64,000 bases of DNA, from contig JAKLMB010000014.1 in assembly GCA_022813625.1 (NCBI GenBank), positions 310,001 to 374,000 of the forward strand, written 5' to 3'. Shown piece by piece: positions 46,386 to 57,353 of this stretch. The first letter of the stretch is position 1. Every line of letters starts with the position of its first letter. This DNA comes from Aaosphaeria pasadenensis. Its lineage: Eukaryota; Ascomycota; Dothideomycetes; Pleosporales. The notes under the pieces were generated by a model. The model saw only the letters and a list, made by a program, of their open reading frames with translations. It ran no database searches and had not been told where the DNA came from. The translations under genes were made by a program, and so were the position numbers.

Positions 46386-47865
46386 TAATTATAAAGTACT
46401 ACTAACATGACAGTTTCTTTTCTGATACCAAGACCGCGCTTTCTGTCTTCTCTACGCTGTGCCAGTGGCCTACCCGAGATCTGATACTCCTCGCGCACTT
46501 TTGAAATCCGTTGTTTCTGCATCCACAGGCGGCAACGCAATGATTATGAACATGGAACAAGACATAGTACTGATATTGATCTAAAACCCACTCATCTTAT
46601 CAGATGATTCTGACAACGACACCGCCGGTATGAAAATAAACATTCTGTTCCAGAGTAATATGGAAAAGGTCTTCACCTGCTGCCAAATGCCTTTCCCGAT
46701 GTGGACCAATGCTTTATTCTCTATACTAGGCTAGTATGGAATGGAAGTCTAGCAAGCCAGGACAATCAGGTCCACACGTCAAGCCTATAACCAACCAGAG
46801 ATGCCTAGTACACAAAGTACTCCAAGGATCCTTCTCATGTGGCATGAATAGAACGATAACCGGTTTCCCCCTAAGCCCACTCTTAAGGGAATTAACAACC
46901 ACAAAGAACAAGCAGGTTGTGGTAGTGAATCCAGTAAGCCACGTGCAAGGGTACCTTTGTTCATACGTCCGACCCCGAATTTCCAAATGCCACGCTACTA
47001 GTGCAAGCTTGCCGTGGAGAAAGCCATTTCTCTCTACACCACTTGACCGTTAGAAATTCTTGTCTTTGTTTGGCGACAAGCCAGTACATGTAATTTTTGA
47101 AGTCCCAATTCCTGATCAATGAGCTTTTCTTATCGCTTAATATTCTCTACTGTTGCCCGTCCCCGTCGGAGGTTTGCAGATGATATTGCGTCACGATAAA
47201 AGCCGCCACCTGTACGAGACCAGCTTTTGGTCAGGCGTCGCGCTTTCACAACATCAGGACTGAATGTTGCAAATTCTTTTTCGCGCATGCATATTTCTCT
47301 TTGTTGCAGGCGTACTCAGGGATTCTAAGTAGAACTGCGTTGCGAACATGCGACCAGTTGTAACCTGTCAACTGTGTGTGAAATTCACTTATTCCAAAGC
47401 ATGAAAGAATTATGGACAGTGTAAATGTGCACAATCTTGGGTTATTCTTTGAAATGTTGAACATTATACTTACACTCTCGGAACATCGAATGTAGATGTA
47501 CAACTCTCCATTCACCATCAGTTTTAATCTATTCCCCATCGAGACAGTCACTTATCTTTGACTTCTTTGAGCGTGTCGTATCAACTTCAGCCATGTTGTC
47601 AACCGGATCATGCATCGAAAGCCACCACATGCACCTCTTTGTTACAAGATCTGGAAGAGCTGTCTCGGCAACAATATGGCAGCGTTATAATTCCTGTCTT
47701 TCGATGGACTTCTACATAAGATCATTGTTAATTCCCTATGCTCCCTCCCACATTACGGCAAACTATAGTACATCGCGGATTTATAAGACATCCCGGCAAG
47801 ACGTAGGGAACAACTGAATCACTACTTCCTACTTTCTGACTCACACAACCAAAGCGTACGTAATC
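46386..47865. other. Intergenic, nothing supported
   Basis: About 1.5 kb with short frames on both strands. None has motifs or splice support. Confidence 0.45.
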
Positions 47866-49712
47866 ATGAGTAACCAGGTCGCCGAACTTGATTCATATTT
47901 GGGAAAAAAAGCACCGCGCTACAAGGTCGGCGAATACAAATTTACAGGAATTATGGCAGAGTGGCCTGAACTATACGTCAATGGAGGTCTTCATCCTGTT
48001 TTAATTGGAGATGAGTTCAAAGATCAAAGATATAAGGTTATCAATAAGATTACGTATGGGTATAGCAGTACTGTGTGGGCGGCCGAGGATGGCTGGGGGG
48101 GCGGCATTGTAGCCTTGAGGATCCTAAAAGCAGACATGTTGCAGAACGGAATAAAGGAGCTGAGGATCATGCAGTACATCGAGGCAAACCGGAGTGATCA
48201 TCCCGGATGCAAGTATATTTCGGAACTTGTAGATTATTTCTATATCGATGGACCCAACGGTAGACATCTCTGTCTGGTGACGAAGTTATTCGGACTGACA
48301 ATAGATAATGTGAGGTGGGTTTCTTGGTTGTACACCAAGTTCAACACGAAGTTTGCGCGCGAGGTTTCCAGACAACTTCTTCTGGCAGTCGACTTTCTTC
48401 ATTCTATTGGGGTAGTGCACGGAGGTAAGCACTACCTTTGGTATGGATTCACAGGGCTTGACTAACATTGTAAAGACATCAGCGGAGAGCGTATTGCATT
48501 ACAGATTCCTAAGGTTATTGATTTCAGTGTAATAAAGAAGGCAGATGTCATTAGAGAAGATGCGCAGCCACTGGCGGAGGGAGTTCCAAAATACGTCGTG
48601 GAGGGAGTGGACATCGCGTCCGATATCGTCATGGAAGAGATCAGCTATATTCAACTTTTCGGCTTTGCGAGATGTAAGTAGCAAGACTCCCCTATTCGTT
48701 TGCGGAGCTAAGTACGTGCAGCTTTCCTGGAATCAGAGCCACCATCATACGTGGACTCGCGACTCAGTTTCACCCCACCAGAAATGATATTTTCCCATCC
48801 ACTAGATCGTTCCATTGATATTTGGACCTTAGGATGTGTTGTAAGTATTCCCATACGTTCTTCGTGCTCAAGGTACTGATATTGTCGATTAGACATATGG
48901 CATCTCTTGTGGAAGCGATCCCTTTTTTCGTTGGCCTGAGCAGGACAGACGATGTATGATCACGGAGATATTCGAGGTACTAGGCCCTTCCGCCGCCCCT
49001 TGGATGCTAAGCCAATTGATTACTGGTCTGGCTACGGGAAAGTGGAAGGATTTTCAAGGCAGCGAGTGTAGGTTTAATCTTAATCCTCAACCTGAGCGAA
49101 AAGCTAAATCTTACCAAAGGCTTCGAAGGCATCAAGACCTTGCCCTTTTCTGACAGAATTAAGAAGGATTTCCATTCGTCCTCTGAGCTTGGGAGAGAAC
49201 AAGACAAGAACCATCCCAACGACGACGACTTGTTTGAGAATCTTAACGAAGAGGAACAGGAAGATTTCTTTGCTCTTCTAATACCCTACCTGGAGAAAAC
49301 GTTCATTGCAGATCCAAAAAAACGTGCAACGACAAAGGAGCTACAGCTTGAGCCTTTCATAAATGATACGGGGTGTATACCGGATGAGATACTGGATGAG
49401 ATACCTGAGGATGAGCCAGAGGAGCCTTCTTCTGATGAACATCTTGAAGATTCGTCTGATGATAATTCTGAAGATTCGTCTGATGATAATTCTGGAGATT
49501 CGTCTGATGATAATTCTGGAGATTCGTCTGATAATAATTCTGAAGATGCGTCTGATGATAATCCTCAAGATGCGTCTCATGATAATTCTGAAGATGTGTC
49601 TGATGATAATCCTGAAGATGCGTCTGATAATGAGCCTGACGATTTCTCCGATGCAAATAATGGAGTGTCACTAACCCTGTATCATGCTTGTAATGACCCC
49701 TATTGGCTATAG
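47866..49712 (+). CDS. SRPK-like pseudokinase with acidic Ser/Asp repeat tail
   Basis: Five exons: 47866-48424, 48476-48673, 48722-48840, 48893-49067 and 49120-49712, 547 residues, with short introns all in frame. The fold is that of SR-protein kinases: HPVLIGDEFKDQRYKVINK, ITYGYSSTVWAAED, HPGCKYISELVDYFYIDGPNG, QLLLAVDFLHSIGVVHGDIS, FTPPEMIF and DIWTLGCV. Three catalytic residues appear lost. The ATP-binding Lys is Arg (IVALRILKA). The Asn of the catalytic loop is absent (HGDISGERIALQ). The DFG segment reads IQLFGFAR, so the metal-binding Asp is not there. It is therefore probably a pseudokinase with a binding or regulatory role. The C-terminal ~90 residues consist of eight DSSDDNSE-type repeats. 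The last splice (CCAAAG|GC) is the least certain. Confidence 0.8.
49449..49640 (+). repeat. In-frame 24-bp tandem repeat (8 units)
   Basis: Eight consecutive 24-base units of the type GATTCGTCTGATGATAATTC + TGAA. The first three or four are nearly identical and the later ones are diverged (GATGCG, GATGTG, CATGAT variants). Each encodes an acidic octapeptide close to D-S-S-D-D-N-S-E. The gradient suggests recent expansion at the 5' end by slippage or unequal exchange. SSD/SED contexts are good casein-kinase-2 sites. Confidence 0.9.
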
Positions 49713-50255
49713 AGTCGTCTTTACGTACTAATTATTGTCGCATTACCCTTGCTGCACAGCACTTAATAGATAGTTCAGTGCCACTTTTCACTCCTCCTGC
49801 CCATTTTACGGACGACATTGACATTTGTAGCCCACGTTTCAACTCACTAAGACTGGCCACTGTTGCATGAACTCCACAGAATTCTACCCATCACATCCGT
49901 CGTACTTTCCGTATGTCATGCATCATTGAACGGGTGATTTCATGAGATATTTTCCATCTGTTGTCAGTTCACAATGAGCTGAACAATCCATTCGATATTG
50001 GGCATGAAATAGGTACGGGATGTTAACAGTGTTCTTTGTGACTGCAACTGCATGGTCACAGTGAATGACCGGGCAAGCATTGTTGGGCAACATTATGTCA
50101 AAACTGGATTGGTTATAAACCCATCGCAAGATCATAATATCAGTGCAGAGCCGAACTCAACAGCGTAGGATAGTAGGCCAACTATCCGATCGCTAGAGAG
50201 CCAACGGGAGTAGACCAACAGTCAGATCGCTCAAGGACCAACGGGAGGTGTAGTC
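49713..50255. other. Intergenic
   Basis: About 540 bases. An imperfect direct repeat (GATCGCTAGAGAGCCAACGGGAG and GATCGCTCAAGGACCAACGGGAG types, about 50190-50245) lies just before the next gene. No gene seen. Confidence 0.45.
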
Positions 50256-50873
50256 ATGTCTACAGACTCTTCTCCTGACAGGTTCATTGAAAAGCCTGGA
50301 GTCGTCACCGCTCTAATCATTGCCACCGCTTGCATGATTGTTCTGGCGATTGTGGCATTCTCCTTCGTTCTTCGACGAAGTCGTCTCTATTGTCGTCGAT
50401 CAAGGCATCGATTCCCGATTGACGATTGGTCTACTCCCCGACTCCCGATGTCCATGCCCGTATATAGTATCAGCGATATCGAGCAAGCTGTCTTTCGCGT
50501 GTGGCAAGACCAACCTGACAGCATGGACTCTTCAGGGCTAGGGCTTCCGATGGCGATTGGCCATCCCGGCGAACAGTCTGCTTTCGGGCTAGTGGACCAA
50601 GTGCCGCACTTACAACCCATGCAGCCGTGTAAGCTTGCCTGTGGCAATTCTTCAATTTTCACTACCTGTTCAAGGATCTCGCGATTCAGTGTCCATGACC
50701 AGCAGTTGCCCAAAGTTCCGGCAGATGATGCTATCTCTCTTGACTCGAGCATCGAAACTGGGTACACAGCACCTACTATTAGCACGGCCACATCGGTGTC
50801 AATGAGTACTGAGCGACCCGTGCTTGTAGATGTGATCTTCGAAAGGTCTATGGCTGTGTCTATGTCCTCTTAA
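50256..50873 (+). CDS. Predicted single-pass membrane protein, unknown function
   Basis: Single exon, 205 residues. A short hydrophilic N-terminus (~14 residues) is followed by one transmembrane helix (about 15-39, VVTALIIATACMIVLAIVAF) and a strongly basic juxtamembrane run (RRSRLYCRRSRHR), so the long C-terminal part is predicted to be cytosolic. That tail is disordered, Ser/Thr/Pro-rich, with short acidic patches. No enzymatic motif. It has the same architecture as the proteins at 57354, 61240 and 62763, though without clear sequence identity. Confidence 0.55.
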   Translation: MSTDSSPDRFIEKPGVVTALIIATACMIVLAIVAFSFVLRRSRLYCRRSRHRFPIDDWSTPRLPMSMPVYSISDIEQAVFRVWQDQPDSMDSSGLGLPMAIGHPGEQSAFGLVDQVPHLQPMQPCKLACGNSSIFTTCSRISRFSVHDQQLPKVPADDAISLDSSIETGYTAPTISTATSVSMSTERPVLVDVIFERSMAVSMSS

Positions 50874-53346
50874 TGCATCTGGAATCTCGGTTCGATTATG
50901 AAAGATTAGGGTCACTGAAGGAACCAGGGCTTCGCTTAATATAGTATGCCATCCAAAGACAAGTGTGGGATTAGATTCCACTCGAATAGAAATAATCTCA
51001 ATATGGATTAAACAATGCGTGCTAATACATCATAGGTGATGCGTCACAGGTTTGAGATCATGATTGATTCCTGCAGCTATGTTCAAGCCATCACCTCTTG
51101 TTCCAACGGACATTGTATAATATCAAAACTTTTAGATGATGTCACTTATTCATTGGTTGCCATAGTGCTAACTTCATTTAGTTGTCTGGCTTAGTGACTG
51201 AGAACTGGCGTGGTCCAACACACACAGCTGAACCTGGAATTGGCAAAGTGGCGGTCACATTACATCGAAAAATGAAGATTTGGATTCAAAATAAACTCAT
51301 ATATGACAAAGAAAATATATCTATTCTATTTAAGATAGCACTGGTTAGTTGTGCACATTGCTTGCACTTACATCACCCCTCACTCACTCATCCTTGGGAG
51401 ACCCATTCAAACATACATACGGTCCCGATACCAACTCATTTCCAAGGTTCGGTTTCCGGTTGCGTGAAATGACCATTGTCAAGGTAGTTTACATGGACAC
51501 ATACTCCAGGCGGTGCTATAAGACGCAAGCGGATGTTTGTTAGATGTGCACTTCCAGTTCGTTGAGTTGGCGCACATAACAAATCAGAACCATCAACTCT
51601 CGTTCTACCCTACTGTCAAGGAAGAGGTGGAAGAAGACAGTCAATTGTACCATCTTTGGAGCCATCAGTAGAGCGAGAGATACAGCCGCGAAGATATTCA
51701 CTACTACCATTGAATTGTTTATCTTTCATTGAAGTAAGCTGCTCATTTCCAGTATGGGCGAGAACTTGACCGAATAGAATAAAGGTCCAAAGTAGCATTA
51801 TTGCGGTAAGTCAGCCATGTTGGCGAGTGTCCAGGACTTGTGTAGTGCGAGATTGTGCTATGATTATGACCATCACCGACCAGCCCCCCCCCAAATGTTT
51901 GGATCCAGCATTCCCGAGGCCGTACATGTAGCCTGTCGGTCCGTTTTGCACCACTCCTTCTCCGAATGTACATTCTTGACTTGCGTTGTTGCGGGGACAA
52001 TTCGGGCTGGTGGGGTTCTGAGAAGGCGGGAGCGGGATGGTTAACCATATCCCGACAACCTACGATTCACGGTTGACCTACTCAATACCTGGGAATGCAT
52101 ACATTATTGTTCATCTATATACGATTGCACTCAATAGGGTCCCAGCGCGATTTGGTGATGGCAAACAGGTCTGAGGAAGCTCGTGACAGCGCCTAGTCAA
52201 CTACAATGATTTACCACGTACTACCTGCGTGATTCAACGAACAAGGTTAGCAATCCACTGAAGTGGACAAATAGAGCGCCACAGACAAATGAGGATGCTG
52301 CTCTGAGATCCCAGTAGCTTCCACGAATATGCACAAATGCCTTTCGATAAAGACAAGTCGAGACTCTTGCAGTCGATGCATCTGGTGTGACCGTGTGACT
52401 TGTGTGACTTGTGTGAGTAAGTATGCATGTTGACACACAGGAGCTAAGCTTTTACAGGTTGATCCTCGGTAAACTTTATCGGAATCGGCCCGTGGCGTTA
52501 GGTTTGGCTTTGAAGCAGCGAATGCCATCTGATCGACCAGGACATTGTACAAGGAGTTAGCCGTCAGCTCTAGATCCCCGCAGATGGCGCTTTTTGGATA
52601 GAGTTTCCAGAGCTGTGTCAAGTTAGTTCTACAAATGACAAGCACTCCGCGGAGCGGGCCGTGCGCCACCATGTAAACGTCTTCGCACGCAAGAACTGAT
52701 CTTCAGCAGATCGATACACACTACGGTCTAACCAATAGTAATAATGTTCTGCACCCAAAAAGCTGCTCACAAAGAGCTTCATCGAAGTTTCGCGCTCCCG
52801 AGGTTGTTGTCACTGCCGAGCTTTCCGACATTCAACTCTGTCACTCTCTGGCACATTAGGAGTACCGACACCTAGGGCTAGAAGCATCTCGATGTGTGCA
52901 GTTATTAGTAAAGACGCCCATACCGCAAGAAGTGGCGTGGCTGGAGATCACCGCAGGGCTGAATAGCTGAAGGGCAAGCGAAGACTTGGTTGCCATGTCT
53001 CTCCCCGTCCCCACTAACATACCCGCACCTACTGTGTACATTGGACCCGGTGAAAGGGCGAACTGATGAAGCGCTCACAGGTCTTCACGTCTAGTTCGTG
53101 CTCAGACACAACTTGTGTCGTTTTCAAATGAGCTGAAATCCATGTAGCGAGCTCAAATCAATGGAACACAACACACCATCTGACGGAGCCACTAGGCAGC
53201 GGTATCCCGAGAGTCTCGAACGAAAGCTCCCATATGCAACTTCATCACGTCCTCATCTGCGAGTTACGCTATATTTTGCTTCGACCGTGGCTGGCTGACC
53301 AGAAGACAGGTCTGGACAGAGTCTGCCCCACGTATACCTACCTATG
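50874..53346. other. 2.5-kb region without confident genes
   Basis: Short frames occur on both strands. The only one worth noting is the possible small secreted protein at 51616-51798, listed separately. Frames near 52247-52672 and 52856-53041 (minus) have no recognisable content or splice support. Confidence 0.45.
51616..51798 (-). CDS. Possible small secreted protein
   Basis: A 60-residue frame beginning with a signal-peptide-like MLLWTFILFGQVLAHTG, followed by a hydrophilic mature part with two Cys (in RGCISRS and IDCLLPP). Size and leader resemble small secreted proteins, but there is no homology, no intron and no promoter element to support it. It could be chance. Confidence 0.28.
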   Translation of the reverse strand: MLLWTFILFGQVLAHTGNEQLTSMKDKQFNGSSEYLRGCISRSTDGSKDGTIDCLLPPLP

Positions 53347-53586
53347 GCGGGTTCCAACGATCCCGATACGGTATCGCACGAAGCCAATACTATATCCGAC
53401 AGAACTATTGTCATGAATTGACGAAGAATGGCGGATCTAACAAGACGAATGCAGTATCACACAAGCCAATGCTATATCCAACAGAGTCACTGTCACGACA
53501 TGACGGAGAACGGCGGGTCTCAGCGAGCCGGATGCGGTCTCATGCAAGGCCAATGCTATATCCAAAAGAGTCATTGTCACGACATG
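53347..53586. repeat. ~82-bp tandem repeat, about three copies
   Basis: Three successive copies begin with GGCGG at 53347, 53430 and 53512. The third is truncated at about 53586. Each contains a GCCAATRCTATATCC core (53383, 53465, 53549) followed by a GTCAYGA-type segment. Copies 2 and 3 are more alike than copy 1. The array ends ~117 bases before a TATA box and ~300 bases before the small codon-biased gene at 53889, so it may be promoter-associated. Confidence 0.8.
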
Positions 53587-53702
53587 CTAGAGGTATTACG
53601 AGATTATCTTGTCTCATCACGCCTAACTCCGCTTCAGACTCAGCTCACCGTTGTGATAAGGCGATATGGAAGGCTCCGGGTGGCCGGCCCCCTTTCCTCA
53701 TG

Positions 53703-53710
53703 TATAAATA
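53703..53710 (+). promoter_or_regulatory. TATA box of the small codon-biased gene
   Basis: TATAAATA at 53703-53710, followed by a CT/CA-rich leader (ATCATTCAGACCTTCTCAAC) and then a 5'-UTR intron whose acceptor CTCTCTCAG abuts the ATG at 53889. The arrangement is typical of highly expressed fungal genes. Confidence 0.65.
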
Positions 53711-53888
53711 CGGGGAGGAATCCTACTGTTCCATCATTTCTAAAATCATCAGCAACAGCTCGAATCTAAGTCCAGAATCATTCAGACCTTCTCAACCGAC
53801 TATCTTTTCATCTCTAGACCCAATCTACCAAAGTGAGCATCACTCCCCAAGCTAGACTCAGTAAGCATCTAACCCATTTCTCTCTCAG

Positions 53889-54233
53889 ATGTCCGGCATC
53901 GGCAGCTCCGACAGCAACGGCAATTTTCAGTTCGACTTCACTCTCGAAGACGGGGTACACAAGTACTTCAGTGGCAAATTCAGCTCGGCCCTCCCGGCCT
54001 GGTCGGGCTCTACCTTCGTCCTGACTCCTAGCGACGGTACCGGAACGAGCGGTGTATATGATATCAAGGCCGCTTCGACCGTGGGCGCCGCTACTATCGA
54101 CATCCAGCTGATCAACAATGACACCGGCACCACCCTCACCTTCACCTCGGGTAAGGTCTGGCCCAACCTGGACAAGGCCTATACCGTTCTGGGCAATGGG
54201 ACCTGGCATAGCAGCCTTCGCCCAGATGAGTGA
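53889..54233 (+). CDS. Small beta-rich protein, probably highly expressed
   Basis: Single coding exon of 114 residues starting MSGIGSSDSNGNFQFDF. The sequence is rich in Ser, Thr, Gly and alternating hydrophobic residues (GVYDIKAASTVGAATIDIQL, TLTFTSGKVWPNLDKAY), indicating a compact beta-sandwich without Cys. It has no signal peptide. Codon use is strongly biased to C-ending codons (ATC, TTC, GGC, CTC), unlike its neighbours, and the gene has a perfect TATA box. A predicted 5'-UTR intron (AAA|GTGAGC at about 53832 to 53888) ends exactly at the ATG. I do not recognise the family with certainty; some fungal small lectin-like or lysin-like beta proteins have this look, but no diagnostic motif is visible. 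Confidence 0.72.
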   Translation: MSGIGSSDSNGNFQFDFTLEDGVHKYFSGKFSSALPAWSGSTFVLTPSDGTGTSGVYDIKAASTVGAATIDIQLINNDTGTTLTFTSGKVWPNLDKAYTVLGNGTWHSSLRPDE

Positions 54234-54742
54234 TCTGTATCGAACTGTCCCTGCTGGAAATTAGGGAGATGGATAATTGGACTGAAGGTATCTGATATGG
54301 GTTTCCCCATACATATTCCTTGTTATGATTTAGTAGCTCACTAGATCTACACCACCTTCGTTTAATTAGATAGTACACAATAAACCGTCAAAATCACCGC
54401 ATACGCGGCTCAACTTCGTCCCATAAGTCCACTACTGGTTACTTAGCTATGGGTCGTGCCAGCTGCCTCATTACCTTTTCATATCAAAGATGAACCACTA
54501 TTCCTGATGGCTCTTGATGATCCTATTTTACAACTTCGCCATGAACAGATGCCTTCTTTGGGAGAAATTGCTCCCGTTGTATCTTCCTTTTGTGAAATAT
54601 GATGACATGATTCAATCTAGGGGCAAGTCTTCTTTTTGGTTCAAAATTGTATCTGTACAAGTCTTTGCTGCATTTTATTGGTCACCGTGTGTCACTGTTA
54701 AGAGAATGACTCATCGTCCAAGATGTACAAACTTTGCTCATA
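54234..54742. other. 3' intergenic region
   Basis: About 510 bases between convergent genes. No gene seen. Confidence 0.45.
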
Positions 54743-55450
54743 TTATGACAATTGCTTCTGCGGATATCGAACCATATTGACCAACTCAAAGACTACATCC
54801 GCACCATGAGGCTTCAAATCAAGCTTTCTGATATCGCCGACCTGTTCAAACCCATATTTCGCGTAAATCGGGCGTCCCTGGGCCCCAGCTTCTAGATATG
54901 CAGGAACGCCACTCTCCTCGGACTCTTCGATCCCCCATTTTATCAGCATGGCAGCAGCACCCCGACCTCGATGGCTTTGCCGCGTAACCATGTGCATAAG
55001 AATCCACACTGGGGAACCTTGGCCGATCCATTCTTTCCTCGCCTCATCACGGGTAGACAGGATGAAGTCGTGGAGTGTCCGGTTGAAGGGTTGGGGCCAA
55101 TACTGACCAGATACTTTCTCGGCCAACTCCCAGTCAATCATGGTTGGAAAGTCATAACCAGACGGAAAGTAATGCCACCGAGCGATGCTGATAATCTCTC
55201 CTTGCTCAATCTGAGTGTCTGAGGGAGCGTCTACCACCTTGACAAATCGAGCGGTCGAATCCTCCTGGAATTGTCGTCTTTGCTTGGCCATGGCGAATTG
55301 GAGCCGATGCTGTGCCTCTTCTCGGGTAGTAATTGGCCAAGCTACAGGATATGGCGGAGCTACAAGATCATCGCCGGGTTCATATATGTCGGCATGTTTC
55401 TCAATGATATCGAAATCTTCCAGTCGTACGAGTGCAATGAATAGCGGCAT
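54743..55450 (-). CDS. GNAT-family N-acetyltransferase
   Basis: Single exon, 235 residues. The C-terminal half contains the GNAT acetyl-CoA-binding motif A (LMHMVTRQSHRGRGAAAMLI, with the HRGRGAA pyrophosphate loop) and motif B (AYLEAGAQGRPIYAKYGFEQ). The N-terminal half carries the acceptor-substrate region typical of fungal GNATs with an FxxxxD...RW pattern (IISIARWHYFP). It transfers acetyl from acetyl-CoA to an amine; the acceptor is unknown. Cytosolic, no leader. Confidence 0.9.
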   Translation of the reverse strand: MPLFIALVRLEDFDIIEKHADIYEPGDDLVAPPYPVAWPITTREEAQHRLQFAMAKQRRQFQEDSTARFVKVVDAPSDTQIEQGEIISIARWHYFPSGYDFPTMIDWELAEKVSGQYWPQPFNRTLHDFILSTRDEARKEWIGQGSPVWILMHMVTRQSHRGRGAAAMLIKWGIEESEESGVPAYLEAGAQGRPIYAKYGFEQVGDIRKLDLKPHGADVVFELVNMVRYPQKQLS

Positions 55451-55837
55451 GCTGCTCAGGTTTTCAATGTTGGAAAATTTGGATCGAAGTCAAGAACGTG
55501 TTGGAAATAAAATATAGCGCCTGGCTTTGACGTTAGGGTTCGTACTTTTTTGTATTTGTAAGATGCTTGGCATGACTCCTTCAAACGTCGTGTTCAGGGA
55601 ACGCCTGACATCGACTCACCTCTAACACCCGTTAGGAGCCCACACACGCGCTACGTGTCCTTTGACAGTTGAGGTATCTATGCAGGCGTTCAACGAAATT
55701 GCGCATCAACACGCCATACTGTGATGGATTCTAGGCAACCAATTTTGGTGCTATCATTTAACTGATCGAAATGAACCTGCCCTCCAGTACGAGCGTCACA
55801 TTTTTCAACATCACAACTTGACATTGATATTGAGATA
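55451..55837. other. Divergent promoter region
   Basis: About 390 bases between the GNAT gene (minus) and the LRR-like gene (plus). No specific element seen. Confidence 0.4.
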
Positions 55838-57070
55838 ATGAGAGTCAAGACATATTATATTTTGTTGTTGGCGTACGCCTTTAGCGTGGTCGAATCTCTT
55901 TATCTCACTTCCATCGTACAAAATATCTTTGGGATAGGTCCGCCAGCTAAAAGTCCTATCCCCCAATTCATTCTAGATATCGACCATCGGTGGCTGAAAG
56001 ATAATGTGAAAAGACTAGCTCGACATCCTGACATCGCGAGGGAGCTATGCGACAAAAGCTCCCCTCTCTGGCAGAATGCAGACAATAACAGCAAAAGTCT
56101 ACCATCAGATCTATTTCGCAAGCTTAACATCAACAATATGAGGGCGCCATTGTCGCGTCTAGTCTGGCAGAATGCCCACGACAGATTGCGCGAGATCAGG
56201 AGTTGTCCCGCTGCTTTGCATGATGTGCGTCATCTGCGCTTCTATATCCTTGTGCATGATTCGGAAGATTCTCCTTACACCGAAGACACGATGCCCCCTC
56301 CAGAAGTCCCTCAGCTATTAGCAGAAGTCCTTCCTAGCATGTATTCCTTGGAAAGACTTGACTTTGGCATGCCTGAAGCGTCATCACCGGCTTTTAAGAA
56401 GGCTTTTGCGGAGGCGAATGTAACATTACCGAGCATTACAAAATTACGCCACCAAGCCCACAACGACTGGCTCCTGCCGCGATGTCCTAATGTAAAGAAG
56501 ATGGATGGTCCAGACTACCATAGTTGGAGCTGGGGCCTTATGAAACCCGAACGGGTAGCATTCATCAACAACATGCGTGACATGCCGATCCAAAACCTGG
56601 ATTTGTACGCAAGGTGGAACTTGGAGTTGGTCGAAAAAATATTGGACAACGCTCCCAATATCACAACTCTCACGATGGATGGGCCCTTGAACTGGACCAA
56701 TTATATGAAGATACCGGTGGGCGAAGCACTCAAGCGCTACCTGTCCATATTGGCACAGTTTCCGCACCTCGAGGAGCTCAATTTACCACCATCTTGGGAC
56801 CTTGATCTTGGTTTTGAAGGGGGCCATTGGTGCGGAAATGCATATGAGGGGGGAAATGGTAGAGCGTACGGGCGCATGGTGGCTCAACAGACTGCTGAGA
56901 CGATCGAAGCAGCCTCGCGCATTGTTCACGATGCTTTGCCTCGGCTCAAGAAGTTCTCGATTGGGGGAGGAACCCCTAATATCACTCTGAACAGTGCTGG
57001 TACTATGGATTTCTCTTGGCCTTGGACTGGAAGGATGGAAGACTGGACTTACGAGATCTGGCCAAAATGA
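55838..57070 (+). CDS. Secreted or ER-targeted LRR-like protein, unknown function
   Basis: Single exon, 410 residues. It begins with a clear signal peptide (YYILLLAYAFSVVESL). The body has irregular leucine-rich segments spaced 25-35 residues apart (LHDVRHLRFYIL, MYSLERLDFGMP, ITKLRHQAHNDWLL, MPIQNLDLYARWNLELV, APNITTLTMDG, FPHLEELNLPPSW, ALPRLKKFSIGGG), resembling the RNI-type horseshoe of fungal F-box/LRR proteins but without an F-box. Several N-glycosylation sequons (NVT, NIT, NWT) support passage through the ER. Function unknown. Confidence 0.7.
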   Translation: MRVKTYYILLLAYAFSVVESLYLTSIVQNIFGIGPPAKSPIPQFILDIDHRWLKDNVKRLARHPDIARELCDKSSPLWQNADNNSKSLPSDLFRKLNINNMRAPLSRLVWQNAHDRLREIRSCPAALHDVRHLRFYILVHDSEDSPYTEDTMPPPEVPQLLAEVLPSMYSLERLDFGMPEASSPAFKKAFAEANVTLPSITKLRHQAHNDWLLPRCPNVKKMDGPDYHSWSWGLMKPERVAFINNMRDMPIQNLDLYARWNLELVEKILDNAPNITTLTMDGPLNWTNYMKIPVGEALKRYLSILAQFPHLEELNLPPSWDLDLGFEGGHWCGNAYEGGNGRAYGRMVAQQTAETIEAASRIVHDALPRLKKFSIGGGTPNITLNSAGTMDFSWPWTGRMEDWTYEIWPK

Positions 57071-57353
57071 GCTGGAGGGTAACGATTGGTAAACTTGGAA
57101 AGTGAAACTATTCTCTTTTCATTTCTGTGAGAACATGTGAAATTGGTCAATAACGATGTGAAATTCAGTGCACACCATGGTTATCTTGCTTGCCTTTTGG
57201 CATTGTGCAAAACCATTGTGCTCAACATCACACAATGTGGCACGCATTGTACAAATCCGTTCTTCCCCGCTACATATATAACGCACTCCTCCGGATCTTT
57301 GCCGAGAATCTCTGGTTGGACATATTAACATTCAGTGGGCATTCCGATTGATA

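Noticed and set aside
52247..53041. Minus-strand frames of 141 and 61 residues
   Set aside because: I could not connect them by splice signals and recognised no motif.
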